A DNA stretch of 64,000 nucleotides from Mycobacterium genavense ATCC 51234 (GTDB taxonomy: Bacteria > Actinomycetota > Actinomycetes > Mycobacteriales > Mycobacteriaceae), in contig NZ_JAGZ01000002.1 of assembly GCF_000526915.1 (NCBI RefSeq), forward strand, positions 496,001 to 560,000. Direction: 5' to 3'. The notes beneath the pieces are model-generated. The model searched no databases. It saw only the letters and a program-made list of their open reading frames with translations, and had not been told where the DNA came from. Both the position numbers and the translations under genes were made by a program. This document shows positions 24,399-36,023 of the stretch, piece after piece. Every line of letters starts with the position of its first letter. The stretch's first letter is position 1.

Positions 24399-27044
24399 TG
24401 ACGTCTTCCGGAACTGGCATCTTCATGGCACTCGACCCGTCGGATCATTACGACGCCGACCGGCTGCTAGCCGGATACCGGGCCGCGCGCGCCCAGGAGC
24501 CGCTGTTCGAGCTGCGCCCCGCCGGTGCGCAGTCGGCCGGCTACGACGAATTCCTCGGCGAAGACGGACAGGTGCGACCGGCCTGGGTCGAGCTGGCCGA
24601 CACCGTCGCCGAACGCGGCCGCACCGGGCTGAACCAGCTGCGTACGGTGGTGCACAACCTGATCGACAACGACGGCATCACCTACACCGAGGTCGATCCC
24701 ACCAGCGGCCATGCCCTCGAGCCGCGGCCGTGGAGCCTGGACACCCTGCCGATCGTGGTGTCCGCGGCCGATTGGGAGGTCCTGAAAGCCGGGCTAGTGC
24801 AGCGCTCGCGGCTGCTCGATGCCGTGCTCGCCGACCTGTACGGCCCGCGCACCCTGCTCACCGACGGCATGCTGCCGCCGGAGCTGGTGTTCGCCCACCC
24901 CGGCTACGTGCGCGCGGCCAGCGGCATCGAAGTGCTGGGCCAGCACCAGCTTTTCATGCACGCCTGTGATCTGAGCCGGCTGCCGAGCGGCGCCTTCGAG
25001 GTGAACGCGGACTGGACGCAAGCCCCCTCGGGCGCCGGTTATGCGCTGGCGGACCGGCGCGTCGTCGCGCACGCGATCCCCGATCTCTACGAGCGGATCG
25101 CGCCGCGACCCAACACACCGTTCGCCCAGGCGCTGCGGCTGGCCCTGATCGATTCCGCACCCGACGACGCCCAAGACCCGCTGGTGGTGGTGCTCAGCCC
25201 GGGTATCTACTCCGAAACCGCCTTCGACCAGGCGTATCTCGCGACGCTGCTGGGTTTTCCGCTGGTGGAAAGCGCCGACCTGGTGGTCCGCGACGGCAAA
25301 CTGTGGATGCGCTCGCTGGGCACCCTGAACCGGGTCGACGTCGTGCTGCGCCGGGTCGACGCGCTGTATGCCGACCCGCTGGACCTGCGCGCCGACTCCC
25401 GGCTCGGCGTGGTCGGTTTGGTGGAGGCGCAGCGGCGGGGCACCGTGACCGTGGTCAACACGCTGGGCAGCGGCATCCTGGAAAGCCCTGGGCTGCTGCG
25501 CTTTCTGCCCGAGCTGGCCGAGCGGCTACTCGGCGAAGCCCCGCTGCTGAACACCGCGCCGGTGTACTGGGGCGGCATCGACAGGGAGCGCTCGCACCTA
25601 CTGGCCAATCTGTCGTCGCTGCTGATCAAGTCCACGGTCGGCGGGGAAACCATTGTCGGACCGGCACTTTCGTCGGCTGAGCTGGACGAGCTGGCCGCTC
25701 GGATCCAAGACATGCCGTGGCAGTGGGCCGGCCAGGAACTGCCCCAGTTCTCCTCGGCGCCGACCGATCACGCCGGCGTGTTGTCCTCGGCCGGAATCGG
25801 CATGCGGTTGTTCACGGTTGCCCAACGCAGCGGCTACGCCCCGATGATCGGCGGGGTCGGCTACGTCGTCGCACCGGGACCCGCCGCGTACACACTGAAA
25901 ACTGTTGCTGTTAAAGATGTTTGGGTACGGCCGACGGAACGCGCTCGAGCGGAGACCATCACGCTGCCCACCGCTGTGCAGCCGGTCAAGACGGCAGCGG
26001 GCACCTGGGGGGTCAGCTCGCCGTGGGTGCTGTCCGACCTGTTCTGGATCGGCCGCTACGGCGAGCGGGCGGAGAGCACGGCCAGGCTGCTGATCGCCGC
26101 CCGCGACCGCTTCCACGTCTACCGCCACCAGCAGGACACCGAGGAAAGCGAGGTGCTGCCGGTGCTGATGGCCGCCCTGGGCCGCATCACCGGCACCGAC
26201 ACTGGAGCCGACAACGACCACGCCGAGATGATCGCGATCGTCCCGTCGACGTTGTGGGCGCTGACCTTTGACCCGGACCGGCCGGGATCCCTGGTCCAGT
26301 CGGTCGAAGGCCTCGCGCTGGCCGCGCGGGCGGTGCGCGACCAGATGTCCAACGACACCTGGGTGGTGCTGGCCACTCTGAGCGCGGACTTGCGCACCGG
26401 CCCGAGCCGCCGCAGTCGCTGGCCGAGGCCGACACCGTGCTGGCGTTGGCGCACCGGCACGCGTTGGCCGGGATGCTGACCCTGTCCGGAGTGGCCAGCG
26501 AGTCGATGGTGCGCGACGTGGGCTGGACGATGATGGACATCGGCAAGCGGATCGAGCGCGGCTTGTGGCTGAACGCGCTGCTGGGCGAGACGCTCACCAC
26601 GGTCCGTGGCGCGGATGCCGAACAGACCGTCATCGAGTCGACGCTGGTGGCGTGCGAATCGTCGGTCATCTACCGGCGCCGCACCGTCGGCAGGTCAGCA
26701 TCGCCGCGGTGGCCGAGCTGATGCTGTTCGACGCGGACAACCCGCGCTCGCTGCTCTATCAGCTGGAGCGGCTGCGGACGAACCTCAAGGGCCTGCCCAG
26801 CGCGTCGGGGTCGTCGCGTCCGGAATGGATGGTGGAGGAGATCGGCACGCTGCTGCGCCGCTCGCACCCCGGCGAGCTGGAGGCGGCCGTCGACGGGCGT
26901 CGCGAAGAGCTGGCCGATCTGCTGGCCACGATCCACGCCGAACTGCGCGAGCTGGCCGGGGTCATCACCGACACGCAGCTGACCCTGCCCGGCGGCATGC
27001 AGCCGCTGTGGGGGCCCGACGCACGACGGGTGATGCCCGCCTAA
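24398..27044 (+). pseudogene. Circularly permuted ATP-grasp + alpha-E protein (Rv2567), two frameshifts
   Basis: Starts at ATG 24398-24400, overlapping the Rv2566 stop by one base. The first ~530 codons are open and encode a circularly permuted type 1 ATP-grasp domain (VFAHPGYVRAASGIEVLGQH, VVVLSPGIYSETAFDQAYLA, STVGGETIVGP). The alpha-E domain follows (LSDLFWIGRYGERAESTARL). It is broken by a one-base loss near 26403, restored as EPPQSLAEADTVLALAHRH, and by loss of a C near 26690 (GTVGQVSIAAVAELMLF in the next frame). Both breaks are in alpha-E, so a truncated ATP-grasp product is possible. The ligation substrate of this family is not known. The TAA at 27042-27044 shares bases with the convergent Rv2568c stop. 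Confidence 0.9.
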
Positions 27045-28090
27045 CCCGCGACGGCGGCCGGCGTGTTCGACGTCACCTCTTCGATGACGTTGTGGATGAA
27101 CTGCATCTTCTCCAGCACCGGGCCCGGCAGCATGAACGGGTACAGATCGTCGTGGCCCATCGACCTGTTCACCATGTTCAGCGACCACGACAGCGGCAGC
27201 CACAGGTCGATGATGGCGCCAAAAGCGCTGGGGCCCAACGGCAGCCGGTCGAACGTGGCCGACGCCGGGGCCAACCCGGACCACGCGCAGGTGTCCAGGG
27301 TGTCGCGGATGTGCAGGTAGTGGGCAAACGTTTCGGCCCAATCCTCGGCGGGGTGTATGGTCGCGTAGGACGACACGAAGTTCTCCTGCCAGCCCTCCGG
27401 CGCCCCCTCGCGGTAATGCCGGTCCAGCGCCTGCTGATAGTCGGCATCCGGATCGCCGAACAACTCGTTGAACCGCCGCAGGTAATCGTCGGACGGGTCG
27501 ACCAGCCGATAGAAGTAGTAGTGGCCGATCTCGTGGCGGAAGTGGCCCAGCAGAGTTCGATACGGCTCGTCCATCTCGACGCGTAGCTGCTCGCGGTGGA
27601 CGTCGTCACCCTCCGCCAAATCGATTGTGATGACCCCGTTCTCGTGGCCGGTCAGCACCTGTTCGTGCGCGCTGGACAGCAACCGGAGGGCCAGCCCGAA
27701 ATCGAGATCCTGGCCACGATCGACGATCGGCAGCTTCAGCTCGTGCAGCTCGGCGATCAACCGCCGCTTGGCCGCCTCGGCCGCCGCGAACTCCGCCAGG
27801 CCGACGGCGTCGGCATCGTTGGGCCGTTCGGTCGTCAGCACACAGGACTGGCAGAGCAGCCGGGGATTGTTGATAGGCACCAGCCAATTACATTCGGCGA
27901 CTAGACGATTCGCGCACAGCTGATATTCGGCGGCGTTGACGAAACCGGGCTGCTCGCCCGCCTCGCCCTCGGTGATCACCAGCAGCGCCATCTGTTCGAG
28001 CGAGAACCCCAGCGCGCTCTTGCATTTCAGGCAGGTGGAGTTCTCGAACGTCAGGCGCTGGCCGCAGTTCGGGCAGTTGAAGTCACGCAT
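27041..28090 (-). CDS. Zinc-ribbon metallopeptidase-like protein (Rv2568c, DUF2248/Peptidase_Mx type)
   Basis: A 349-residue protein. The N-terminal zinc ribbon has CPNCGQRLTF and CLKCKS; two more cysteines (LLCQSCV) lie near residue 80. The central metallopeptidase motif is RHEIGHYYF, an HExxH type, near residue 187, with a downstream ETFAHYLHIRDTLD helix that may supply a third ligand. ATG 28088-28090. The stop overlaps the Rv2567 stop in the opposite direction. Its neighbours are the transglutaminase/ATP-grasp proteins, so it may process the same substrate. The gene is intact, although both of its plus-strand partners are broken. Confidence 0.88.
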   Translation of the reverse strand: MRDFNCPNCGQRLTFENSTCLKCKSALGFSLEQMALLVITEGEAGEQPGFVNAAEYQLCANRLVAECNWLVPINNPRLLCQSCVLTTERPNDADAVGLAEFAAAEAAKRRLIAELHELKLPIVDRGQDLDFGLALRLLSSAHEQVLTGHENGVITIDLAEGDDVHREQLRVEMDEPYRTLLGHFRHEIGHYYFYRLVDPSDDYLRRFNELFGDPDADYQQALDRHYREGAPEGWQENFVSSYATIHPAEDWAETFAHYLHIRDTLDTCAWSGLAPASATFDRLPLGPSAFGAIIDLWLPLSWSLNMVNRSMGHDDLYPFMLPGPVLEKMQFIHNVIEEVTSNTPAAVAG

Positions 28091-29016
28091 AGAGTTTCGT
28101 CGCCTTCGAAGGGCACGACGTCGACGGCGACGTCGATCACGCTGTGCTCGGAGTCGGTGTAGATGATGCCGCGCAGCGGCGGCACGTCCGCGTAGTCACG
28201 GCCACGGCCGACGATGATGTACCGCTCGTCGACCATCTGGTCGTTGGTGGGATCCAGTCCCAGCCACTCGAACGCGCCGGGCTCCTGCGGAGTCCAGACC
28301 GCGGCCCAGGCGTGGGTGGCGTCGATGCCGATCATTCGTTCCTTTCCCGGTGGCGGGTCGGTGGCCAGGTAGCCGGACACGTAGCTGGCTGCCAACCCGT
28401 TGGCGCGCAGGCAGGCGATCGCCAGCCGTGCAAAGTCTTGGCATACCCCTTCCCGGGCCGCTAGAACCTCGTCGACCCCGGTGGAAATCGTGGTCGACCC
28501 CGACCGGTAGGTGAAGTCGGAAAAGATCCGCGACGCGAGATCGCGCAGCACCTCGATCAGCGGGCGCCCCGGCACGAAACTGGGCGCCGCGTAGGCGCGG
28601 ACTTCGTCGGTGATCTCCGGCGGGTTCAGGTCCAGGGTGAACTCGGTCGCCAGCGCTCCCCGCCGCCCGGTCGGCCGGGCCGCCTCCCAGGGTTGGACGG
28701 CCGGCCCGCCGCGGTAGCGCTCGGGTGGCGCCGGATACACGTCGACGATGGAGTCGCTGGTCACCGTCAGGGTGGTGTGCGGCTCGGTGACGTGGGAATA
28801 GGAGCTGATGTTGCCGTAGCCGTCGACGCTGGTAGAGCTGTCGGCGGGGACCGGATCGATGGTCAGTCGGTGCGCGACGCACCGCTGGCGCTGCGAGTCG
28901 CGCGGGGTGAGGAAGCCGCGGCCGTAGGAACTGGCCACGACGTCCGAATACCGGTACTCGGTGCGATGGGTGATGCGGTGGCGACGGGTGGCCGGTGGTG
29001 ACACGGCAGCGGACAA
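28051..29016 (-). CDS. Transglutaminase-like cysteine protease family protein (Rv2569c)
   Basis: A 321-residue protein with an N-terminal transglutaminase beta domain (ITHRTEYRYSDVV) and a core with the catalytic triad: Cys in GVCQDFARLAIACLR, His in DATHAWAAVW and Asp in GLDPTND. The start is TTG 29014-29016, chosen because a strong GAGGAGG lies seven bases upstream; GTG 29002-29004 is an alternative. The 3' end overlaps Rv2568c by 40 bases, longer than usual, so the last ~12 codons may be a readthrough after loss of the original stop. The core is intact. Confidence 0.88.
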   Translation of the reverse strand: MSAAVSPPATRRHRITHRTEYRYSDVVASSYGRGFLTPRDSQRQRCVAHRLTIDPVPADSSTSVDGYGNISSYSHVTEPHTTLTVTSDSIVDVYPAPPERYRGGPAVQPWEAARPTGRRGALATEFTLDLNPPEITDEVRAYAAPSFVPGRPLIEVLRDLASRIFSDFTYRSGSTTISTGVDEVLAAREGVCQDFARLAIACLRANGLAASYVSGYLATDPPPGKERMIGIDATHAWAAVWTPQEPGAFEWLGLDPTNDQMVDERYIIVGRGRDYADVPPLRGIIYTDSEHSVIDVAVDVVPFEGDETLCVTSTARTAASA

Positions 29017-29073
29017 CGGGCGACCTCCTCAATACGGCACCAACCGCACCATAGCGGGAGCACAATCGATTGG

Positions 29074-29463
29074 GTGGCCACCTGGGACGACGTCGCCCGG
29101 ATCGTAGGTGAGCTGCCACTCACCTCCGAGCAGTCGCCGCATGACTGGCGGGTCGGCAGGAAGTTGCTGGCGTGGGAACGACCGCTGCGCCCGTCGGACC
29201 GCGAAGCGCTGTCGGCGACGGGAACCGAGCCGCCCGAGGGCGACATCCTCGGCGTCTGGGTGTCCGACGAGGGCGTCAAGTTCGCGTTGGTCACCGACGA
29301 GCCGCGGGTCTACTTCACCACCCCGCATTTCGACGGCTATTCCGCGGTGCTGGTCAGGCTGGCCGAGATCGACGTTCGCGGCCTCGAGGAGCTGATCACC
29401 GAGGCCTGGCTGGCGCGGGCGCCCAAGAAGCTGGTGCAGGAGTTCCAGGCCGGCGCGTTCTGA
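29074..29463 (+). CDS. MmcQ/YjbR-like DNA-binding fold protein (Rv2570)
   Basis: A 129-residue protein from GTG 29074-29076 with the MmcQ/YjbR (CyaY-like) pattern: KLLAWERPLRP, GVWVSDEGVKFALV, YFTTPHFDGYSAVLVRL, and a C-terminal LITEAWLARAPKKL helix. Members are small soluble proteins of uncertain function. It diverges from Rv2569c, with 57 bases between starts. The stop lies one base before the convergent FUSC gene. It is intact. Confidence 0.82.
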   Translation: MATWDDVARIVGELPLTSEQSPHDWRVGRKLLAWERPLRPSDREALSATGTEPPEGDILGVWVSDEGVKFALVTDEPRVYFTTPHFDGYSAVLVRLAEIDVRGLEELITEAWLARAPKKLVQEFQAGAF

Positions 29464-29464
29464 G

Positions 29465-30538
29465 CTACCGCAGTTCGATCACCCGCTGCAGGTCCTCGAC
29501 GCAGGCCTGCACGGCGTCGGCCAACACCACCTCGGACCGTTCCCGCGCATTCGCGAGCAGCGTCGACGCGTGCCGGCGGGCGGCGTCGACGTGGGCGGTC
29601 GCGATCACAGGATCGGAGTCGGCACGGGCCGTCGCCCGCGCGAGGTTGGCCAGCACCGCCTGCGCGGGTTGGGGCAGACGGTCGCGGCGGCCGTCCGGCC
29701 CGGATTCGGGTGCGGGCAGCACCGTGCGGGCCAGCTGCAGCACGGAGCCGGCCAGCAGGGCCAGCTGCACGGCCTGACGATCGGCGGCGCGCACGGCATC
29801 GCGAAGTCGCCACCGCCGCGGCGCGACTCGCACCACTTGACGCGCCGTGGTGCGGGCCTGGATCAGTCCGCCCAGCTGCTCGTGCACCCGGTCGACGGCC
29901 GGCAACGGCCAGTCTGTCGCGGGAACCTCACGGCCACAAGCGAATTCGGCGGTGCGGTCCAACACCGCGTGCAGCGTGCGCAGCACCTCGACGCGCGCAC
30001 TGCGCAACAGGGCGAGCGGGTCGGCCGGGAACAACCCGATGGCGACGACGATCGCCAATCCCCCGCCGATCAGTGCGTCGAAGATGCGTTCCCAGCTGAC
30101 GCCGCTGCGATAGAGGGCCAGCACCAGAATCGACGACACGACGGTCTGGTTGGCGAACATCATTCCCTGGCCGATGTAGCCCTGACCGATGAAGACCGCG
30201 GCCAACAGGGCAACCAGCGCCGCGACCGCGATGGGCACCGCCCCGGGTCCGAGCAGCGCCTCCACCAGGATCCCGGTGCCGATGCCCACGGTGACCCCGA
30301 TGATCATCTGGATGGCGCGTTGCGCGCGCAGCACGTTGCTGGTCGACAACGACACCGCCGCGGCGATCGGGGCGAAAAACGGTTGGGGATGCGCCATGAC
30401 GTCGTGCGCGATGAACCAGGCCAGACCCGCCGCGACCGAGGTCTGCACCAGGTAGAACCACACGCCGCGGACCCGGTTGACGCCTGCGACCAATGCCGCT
30501 GTGCCCGCGAACGGCCGCGTCAGCAGCGAAGTGCTCAT
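29465..30538 (-). CDS. FUSC/aromatic acid exporter family membrane protein (Rv2571c)
   Basis: A 357-residue protein. The N-terminal half has about six TM segments (GVWFYLVQTSVAAGLAWFIA, PFFAPIAAAVSLSTS, AIQMIIGVTVGIGTGILV, VAALVALLAAVFIG, TVVSSILVLALY, ALIGGGLAIVVAIGLF). The C-terminal half is a soluble helical domain rich in Ala, Arg and Leu. This is the layout of FUSC/ArAE proteins, whose proven members export aromatic acids. The substrate here is unknown. ATG 30536-30538. It is intact. Confidence 0.83.
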   Translation of the reverse strand: MSTSLLTRPFAGTAALVAGVNRVRGVWFYLVQTSVAAGLAWFIAHDVMAHPQPFFAPIAAAVSLSTSNVLRAQRAIQMIIGVTVGIGTGILVEALLGPGAVPIAVAALVALLAAVFIGQGYIGQGMMFANQTVVSSILVLALYRSGVSWERIFDALIGGGLAIVVAIGLFPADPLALLRSARVEVLRTLHAVLDRTAEFACGREVPATDWPLPAVDRVHEQLGGLIQARTTARQVVRVAPRRWRLRDAVRAADRQAVQLALLAGSVLQLARTVLPAPESGPDGRRDRLPQPAQAVLANLARATARADSDPVIATAHVDAARRHASTLLANARERSEVVLADAVQACVEDLQRVIELR

Positions 30539-30582
30539 CTCGCTTGCTTACCGCAGCGCCGGCGGGCGCGGCAATGCAAGCG

Positions 30583-31014
30583 TCAGGCGCGCTGCAACTC
30601 GAACAGCGGAATGACCCGGTTGGTCTTCGACGGGTATTCGGCGAACACCGGCGCCGTGGCGATGACCTTGGGCAGGATCGCCTCGCGTTCGGCGGGCGGC
30701 AGTTCGCGCGATGTCACGTCGTTGGCGTCGGTGCCGACCTCGATGTACGCCCGCGGGGGTGGTCCGCAGATTGTGCACCCAGGCCAGATCCTTGGGGGCG
30801 CCGGCGAACGAGCCGATGATGATCAGCCTGCCGTCGATGGTGAAGTAGGCCAGCGGCGACAGGCGTTGCTGCCTGGACTTGGCGCCGGTCGTGGTGAGCA
30901 ACAGCAGATCGGCGCCCTCGAACTGGCCGGCGACCTTGCCGCCGTTGGCGCGGAATTCGTCGGCGATGGTGGTGTTGAACGCCTTGACGGTTTCGGTGTC
31001 GGGAAAGCCTTCGG

Positions 31015-31018
<4 letters not shown>
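30583..31018 (-). pseudogene. Deazaflavin (F420)-dependent nitroreductase family protein, frameshifted
   Basis: Begins at ATG 31016-31018, overlapping the aspS stop (ATGA). The frame reads VKAFNTTIADEFRANGGKV, LLLLTTTGAKSRQQRLSPL and APKDLAWVHNLRTTP, which are DDN-family signatures. An extra C in the run ACCCCCGCGG near 30757 shifts the frame. The family end (YIEVGTDANDVTSRELP ... VIPLFELQRA) is readable in the next frame to TGA 30583-30585. In the shifted frame the protein is 156 residues with a nonsense tail. A homopolymer read error cannot be excluded for this single break. Confidence 0.8.
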
Positions 31019-32790
<1,772 letters not shown>

Positions 32791-32853
32791 AAATAATCCC
32801 CTTTACCCGGCTGAACGAGTGACCAGTCTAAGGGGCCGGGTAACTTCGCCTTC

Positions 32854-33737
32854 ATCGCCACACACATCGCACTCGTGGGTCCCGGCGCGGTCGGCACGAC
32901 GGTCGCCGCGCTGCTGTACCGGGCCGGGCATTCGGTGCTGGTCTGCGGTCGCAGCGCCCGCAACGGCATCGAACTGCGCCCGGACGACGGGGCGCCGATC
33001 GTGGTGCGCGGGCCGGTGCACACCGATCCCGCCGCGGTATCGGGCCCGGTCGACGTCGTGATCCTGGCGGTCAAGGCCACCCAGAACGCCGCCGCCCCTG
33101 GCTGTCGCGGCTGTGCGCCGAGCACACCATCGTCACGGTGCTGCAGAACGGCGTCGAGCAGGTCGAGCACGTGCAGCCGCTGTGTCCGTCGTCGCCCGTG
33201 GTCCCGGGGATCGTCTGGTACGGCGCCGAGACCCAACCCGGGGGTTGGGTGCGATTGCGCACCGAGGCCGCCCTGGTGCTGCCGAGCGGGCCCGCGGCCC
33301 AAACGGTTGCCGAATTGCTGCGTGGCGCCGGCTGCCGGGTGGACTGCGACCTCGACTTCTTGACCGGAGCCTGGCGCAAACTGCTGGGCAACGCGCTGGC
33401 CGGGTTCATGGCGCTGTCCGGACGACGATCCGGGATGTTCCGCCGCGACGACGTCGCCGAGTTGTCGCGCCGCTAGGTCGCCGAATGCCTGGCCATCGCG
33501 CGGGCCGAAGGCGCCCGGCTGCCGGACGGCACCGTCGACGAGTTGGTCGGCATGTTCCGGAGCGCAGCCCAGGACATGGGCACCTCGATACTGGCCGACC
33601 GGGAGCACGGGCGGCCGATGGAATGGGATCTGCGCAACGGAGTGATCATCCGTAAGGCACGCACCCACGGCCTGCCGACGCCGATCAGCGAGGTGCTGGT
33701 GCCACTGCTGGCGGCGGCCAGCGACGGTCCGGGCTAA
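32854..33737 (+). pseudogene. panE: 2-dehydropantoate 2-reductase (Rv2573/panE-like), three lesions
   Basis: Ketopantoate reductase family, NADPH-dependent, pantothenate/CoA route. The Rossmann motif IALVGPGAVGTTVAALL is present. At the place where the M. tuberculosis protein starts there is ATC (32854-32856) rather than ATG; the next GTG (32875) lies inside the Rossmann strand. Near 33097 the frame shifts after VKATQNAAA and family sequence continues in the next frame (LCAEHTIVTVLQNGVEQVEH). A TAG at 33474-33476 replaces the Tyr of LSRR(Y)VAECLA. The tail AAASDGPG ends at TAA 33735-33737. Confidence 0.9.
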
Positions 33738-33746
33738 GTTATCGCC

Positions 33747-34249
33747 ATGCATGCCTGCGAGCGCGTCGGCCTCGACTTCATCGACAACGCGCCTTTCCGG
33801 TTCCGCAACAGCGTCGACCTGGCCATCACGCCCGAGCAGGTTTTCGAAGTCCTCGCCGACGCGCAGGCCTGGCCGCGCTGGGTGAGCGTGATCACCAAGG
33901 TCACCTGGACCAGCCCCGAGCCGCGCGGCGTGGGCACCACCCGCGTCGTCGAGATGCGCGGCGGCCTCACCGGCGACGAGGAGTTTTTGGCCTGGGAACC
34001 GTTCACCCGCATGGCATTCCGGTTCAACGAGTGCTCGACGGCGGCCGTGGCCGCCTTCGCCGAGGACTATCGCGTCGAGGTGATCCCGGGGGCTGCCGAC
34101 TGACCTGGACGATGGCGCAGAAACCCGCGCGGCTCGCGCGGCTGGCGATGGTCGTCGTCGGGCCGCTGTTGAACCTCGGGCTGCGGCGGTTTCTGAGCAA
34201 CCTGCGCCGTTACACCGACAGCCGATTTGCCGCTACGCAACAACGTTAG
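33747..34249 (+). pseudogene. SRPBCC (START-like) family protein (Rv2574-like), frameshifted near the C-terminus
   Basis: ATG 33747 gives a START/Bet v1-like protein (SVDLAITPEQVFEVLADAQ, TRVVEMRGGLTGDEEFLAW). The frame stops at TGA after VIPGAAD, 118 residues. In the next frame the family end is readable: CRLTWTMAQKPARLARLA ... FLSNLRRYTDSRFAATQQ, to TAG 34247-34249. The M. tuberculosis protein is 167 residues (recalled). A GGGGGG to GGGGG change at about 34090 explains it. The truncated protein loses its C-terminal helix. As a single homopolymer indel this needs read-level confirmation. Confidence 0.78.
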
Positions 34250-34268
34250 GTGTGTGCAAAGCTAAATC

Positions 34269-35147
34269 ATGACCTTCAACGAGGGTATGCAGATCGACAC
34301 CAGCACCGCGGAGTCATCCGGTGGCGGCGGAATGGGGATGGCCCTCGGGGGCGGCGGCGTCGGGCTGCTGATCCTGGTAGCTGCCTTGTTCTTCGGCATC
34401 GGCCCGGGCAAGGTGATGCCCCCGCAGGGCGTGAACGCCGGCGGCTACTCCGCACCCGGATTCGACCTGAGCCAGTGCAAGACCGGGGCCGACGCCAACA
34501 AATACGTGCAGTGCCGCGTGGTCGCCACCGGCAACTCGGTGGACGCGGTCTGGCATCAGCTGATGCCGAACTATACCCGCCCGCATGTGCGGCTGTTCAC
34601 CGGTTCGGTCAACACCGGCTGTGGGCCCGCGACCACCGCGGTGGGCCCGTTCTACTGCCCGGTGGACCAGACCGCGTATTTCGACACCGACTTCTTCAAG
34701 GAACTGGTCGACAAATTCGGTTCCAGCGGTGGGCCTTTCGCGCAGGAGTACGTGGTCGCCCACGAATACGGCCACCACGTCCAGCAATTGCAGGGCAATC
34801 TGGGCCGCGCCCAGCAGAGCGCGCAGGGCGCCGGTGGCAACGGCGTGCGCACCGAGCTGCAGGCCGACTGCTATGCCGGCATCTGGGCGCACTACGCGTC
34901 GACGGTCAAACAGGAAAGCACCGGCGTGCCATACCTGGAGCCGTTGAGTGACAAGGATATTCAGGATGCGCTCTCGGCCGCCGCATCGGTCGGCGACGAC
35001 CGGATCCAGAAGGAGTCGACCGGGCGCGTCAACCCCGAGTCGTGGACGCACGGATCGGCGGCGCAACGCCAAAAGTGGTTCACCGTCGGCTATCAGACCG
35101 GTGACCCGCACCAGTGCGACACCCTCTCGGCCACCAACCTGGGCTAG
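34269..35147 (+). CDS. Neutral zinc metallopeptidase, YpfJ/KPN_02809 family (Rv2575)
   Basis: A 292-residue membrane-anchored protein. After a Gly-rich N-terminus there is one TM segment (GLLILVAALFFGIG, residues about 34-48). The extracytoplasmic domain has paired cysteines (SQCKTG, QCRVV, NTGCGPA, FYCPVD). The HExxH motif is VVAHEYGHHVQ near residue 165, followed by TELQADCYAGIW with the third ligand. ATG 34269. The last four bases overlap the convergent DapA-like gene. Cell-envelope proteolysis is likely; the substrate is unknown. It is intact. Confidence 0.87.
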   Translation: MTFNEGMQIDTSTAESSGGGGMGMALGGGGVGLLILVAALFFGIGPGKVMPPQGVNAGGYSAPGFDLSQCKTGADANKYVQCRVVATGNSVDAVWHQLMPNYTRPHVRLFTGSVNTGCGPATTAVGPFYCPVDQTAYFDTDFFKELVDKFGSSGGPFAQEYVVAHEYGHHVQQLQGNLGRAQQSAQGAGGNGVRTELQADCYAGIWAHYASTVKQESTGVPYLEPLSDKDIQDALSAAASVGDDRIQKESTGRVNPESWTHGSAAQRQKWFTVGYQTGDPHQCDTLSATNLG

Positions 35148-36013
35148 GAGACCAACGCCTTGAGTTGAGCGCGCCCCTGCTCGTCCAGCGGCAGCAGCGG
35201 CGCCCGCGGGTCGCCGACCGGGAAACCAATCAGGTCCAGCCCGGCCTTCACCGTGGTGGCCAGGCCCCCCGCCACGATGAACTCCAACAGCGGCTTGAGG
35301 TCGTCGTAAAGCAGCTGCGCCTTCTCCAGGTCGCCCGCGCGCACCGCGTCGTACAAATCGATGCACGGCTGCGGTCGCAGATTCGGTGCGGCCGTGCACC
35401 ACCCGGAGGCGCCGGCTTTCAACGCGTCGAGCACCAGCGGATTGCTGCCGTTGTAGAACGGTAGCCGGCCGCCGGACAGTTCGGTGATGCGCCGCATCCG
35501 CGTCAGGTCGCCGGTGGACTCCTTGACCATCTTCACGTTGTCGATCGTCTCGAACATCTTGACCAGCAACTCGGGGCTCATGTCCACGCCGCTGGTGGCC
35601 GGGTTGTTGTAGGCCATGATCGGGATGTCGATGGCGTCGCCGATGCTGCGGTAGTGCTGAATGATCTCGCGTTCGGTGAGCTTCCAGTAGGACACCGGCA
35701 GGATCATCACCGCGTCGGCGCCGGCCTGTTGCGCGTACGTCGCCCGCCGAATGGTTTTGGCAGTGGTCACATCTGACACGCCGGCGACAACGGGCACCCG
35801 GCCGGCGACGGTGGCGATCGTGGTGTCGACGACAGCGTCGAACTCGGGCTCGTCGAGATAGGCCAACTCACCGGTGCTGCCCACCGGCGCGATCGCGTGC
35901 ACCCCGGCCGACACCAGGCGCTCGACCAGCGCGGCCAGCCGGGCCGTGTCGATGCCGTCGCCGAAGGGCGTCACCGGGTAGGCGATGATGCCGTGGATCT
36001 TGGGTTCGGACAC
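35144..36013 (-). CDS. DapA-like (dihydrodipicolinate synthase/NAL family) aldolase
   Basis: A 289-residue class I aldolase. The GSTGEL motif and the Tyr of PVSYWKLTEREI are typical, and the Schiff-base lysine lies in VKMVKESTGDLTRMRR. This is not expected to be the lysine-pathway DapA, which has its own locus in mycobacteria. Pairing with a class II aldolase gene (10 bases apart) and a divergent cupin regulator points to catabolism of a keto-sugar acid or hydroxy acid, but the substrate cannot be read from sequence. GTG 36011-36013 has GAGGAG upstream. It is intact. Confidence 0.85.
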   Translation of the reverse strand: MSEPKIHGIIAYPVTPFGDGIDTARLAALVERLVSAGVHAIAPVGSTGELAYLDEPEFDAVVDTTIATVAGRVPVVAGVSDVTTAKTIRRATYAQQAGADAVMILPVSYWKLTEREIIQHYRSIGDAIDIPIMAYNNPATSGVDMSPELLVKMFETIDNVKMVKESTGDLTRMRRITELSGGRLPFYNGSNPLVLDALKAGASGWCTAAPNLRPQPCIDLYDAVRAGDLEKAQLLYDDLKPLLEFIVAGGLATTVKAGLDLIGFPVGDPRAPLLPLDEQGRAQLKALVS

Positions 36014-36023
36014 TGAGATCTCC

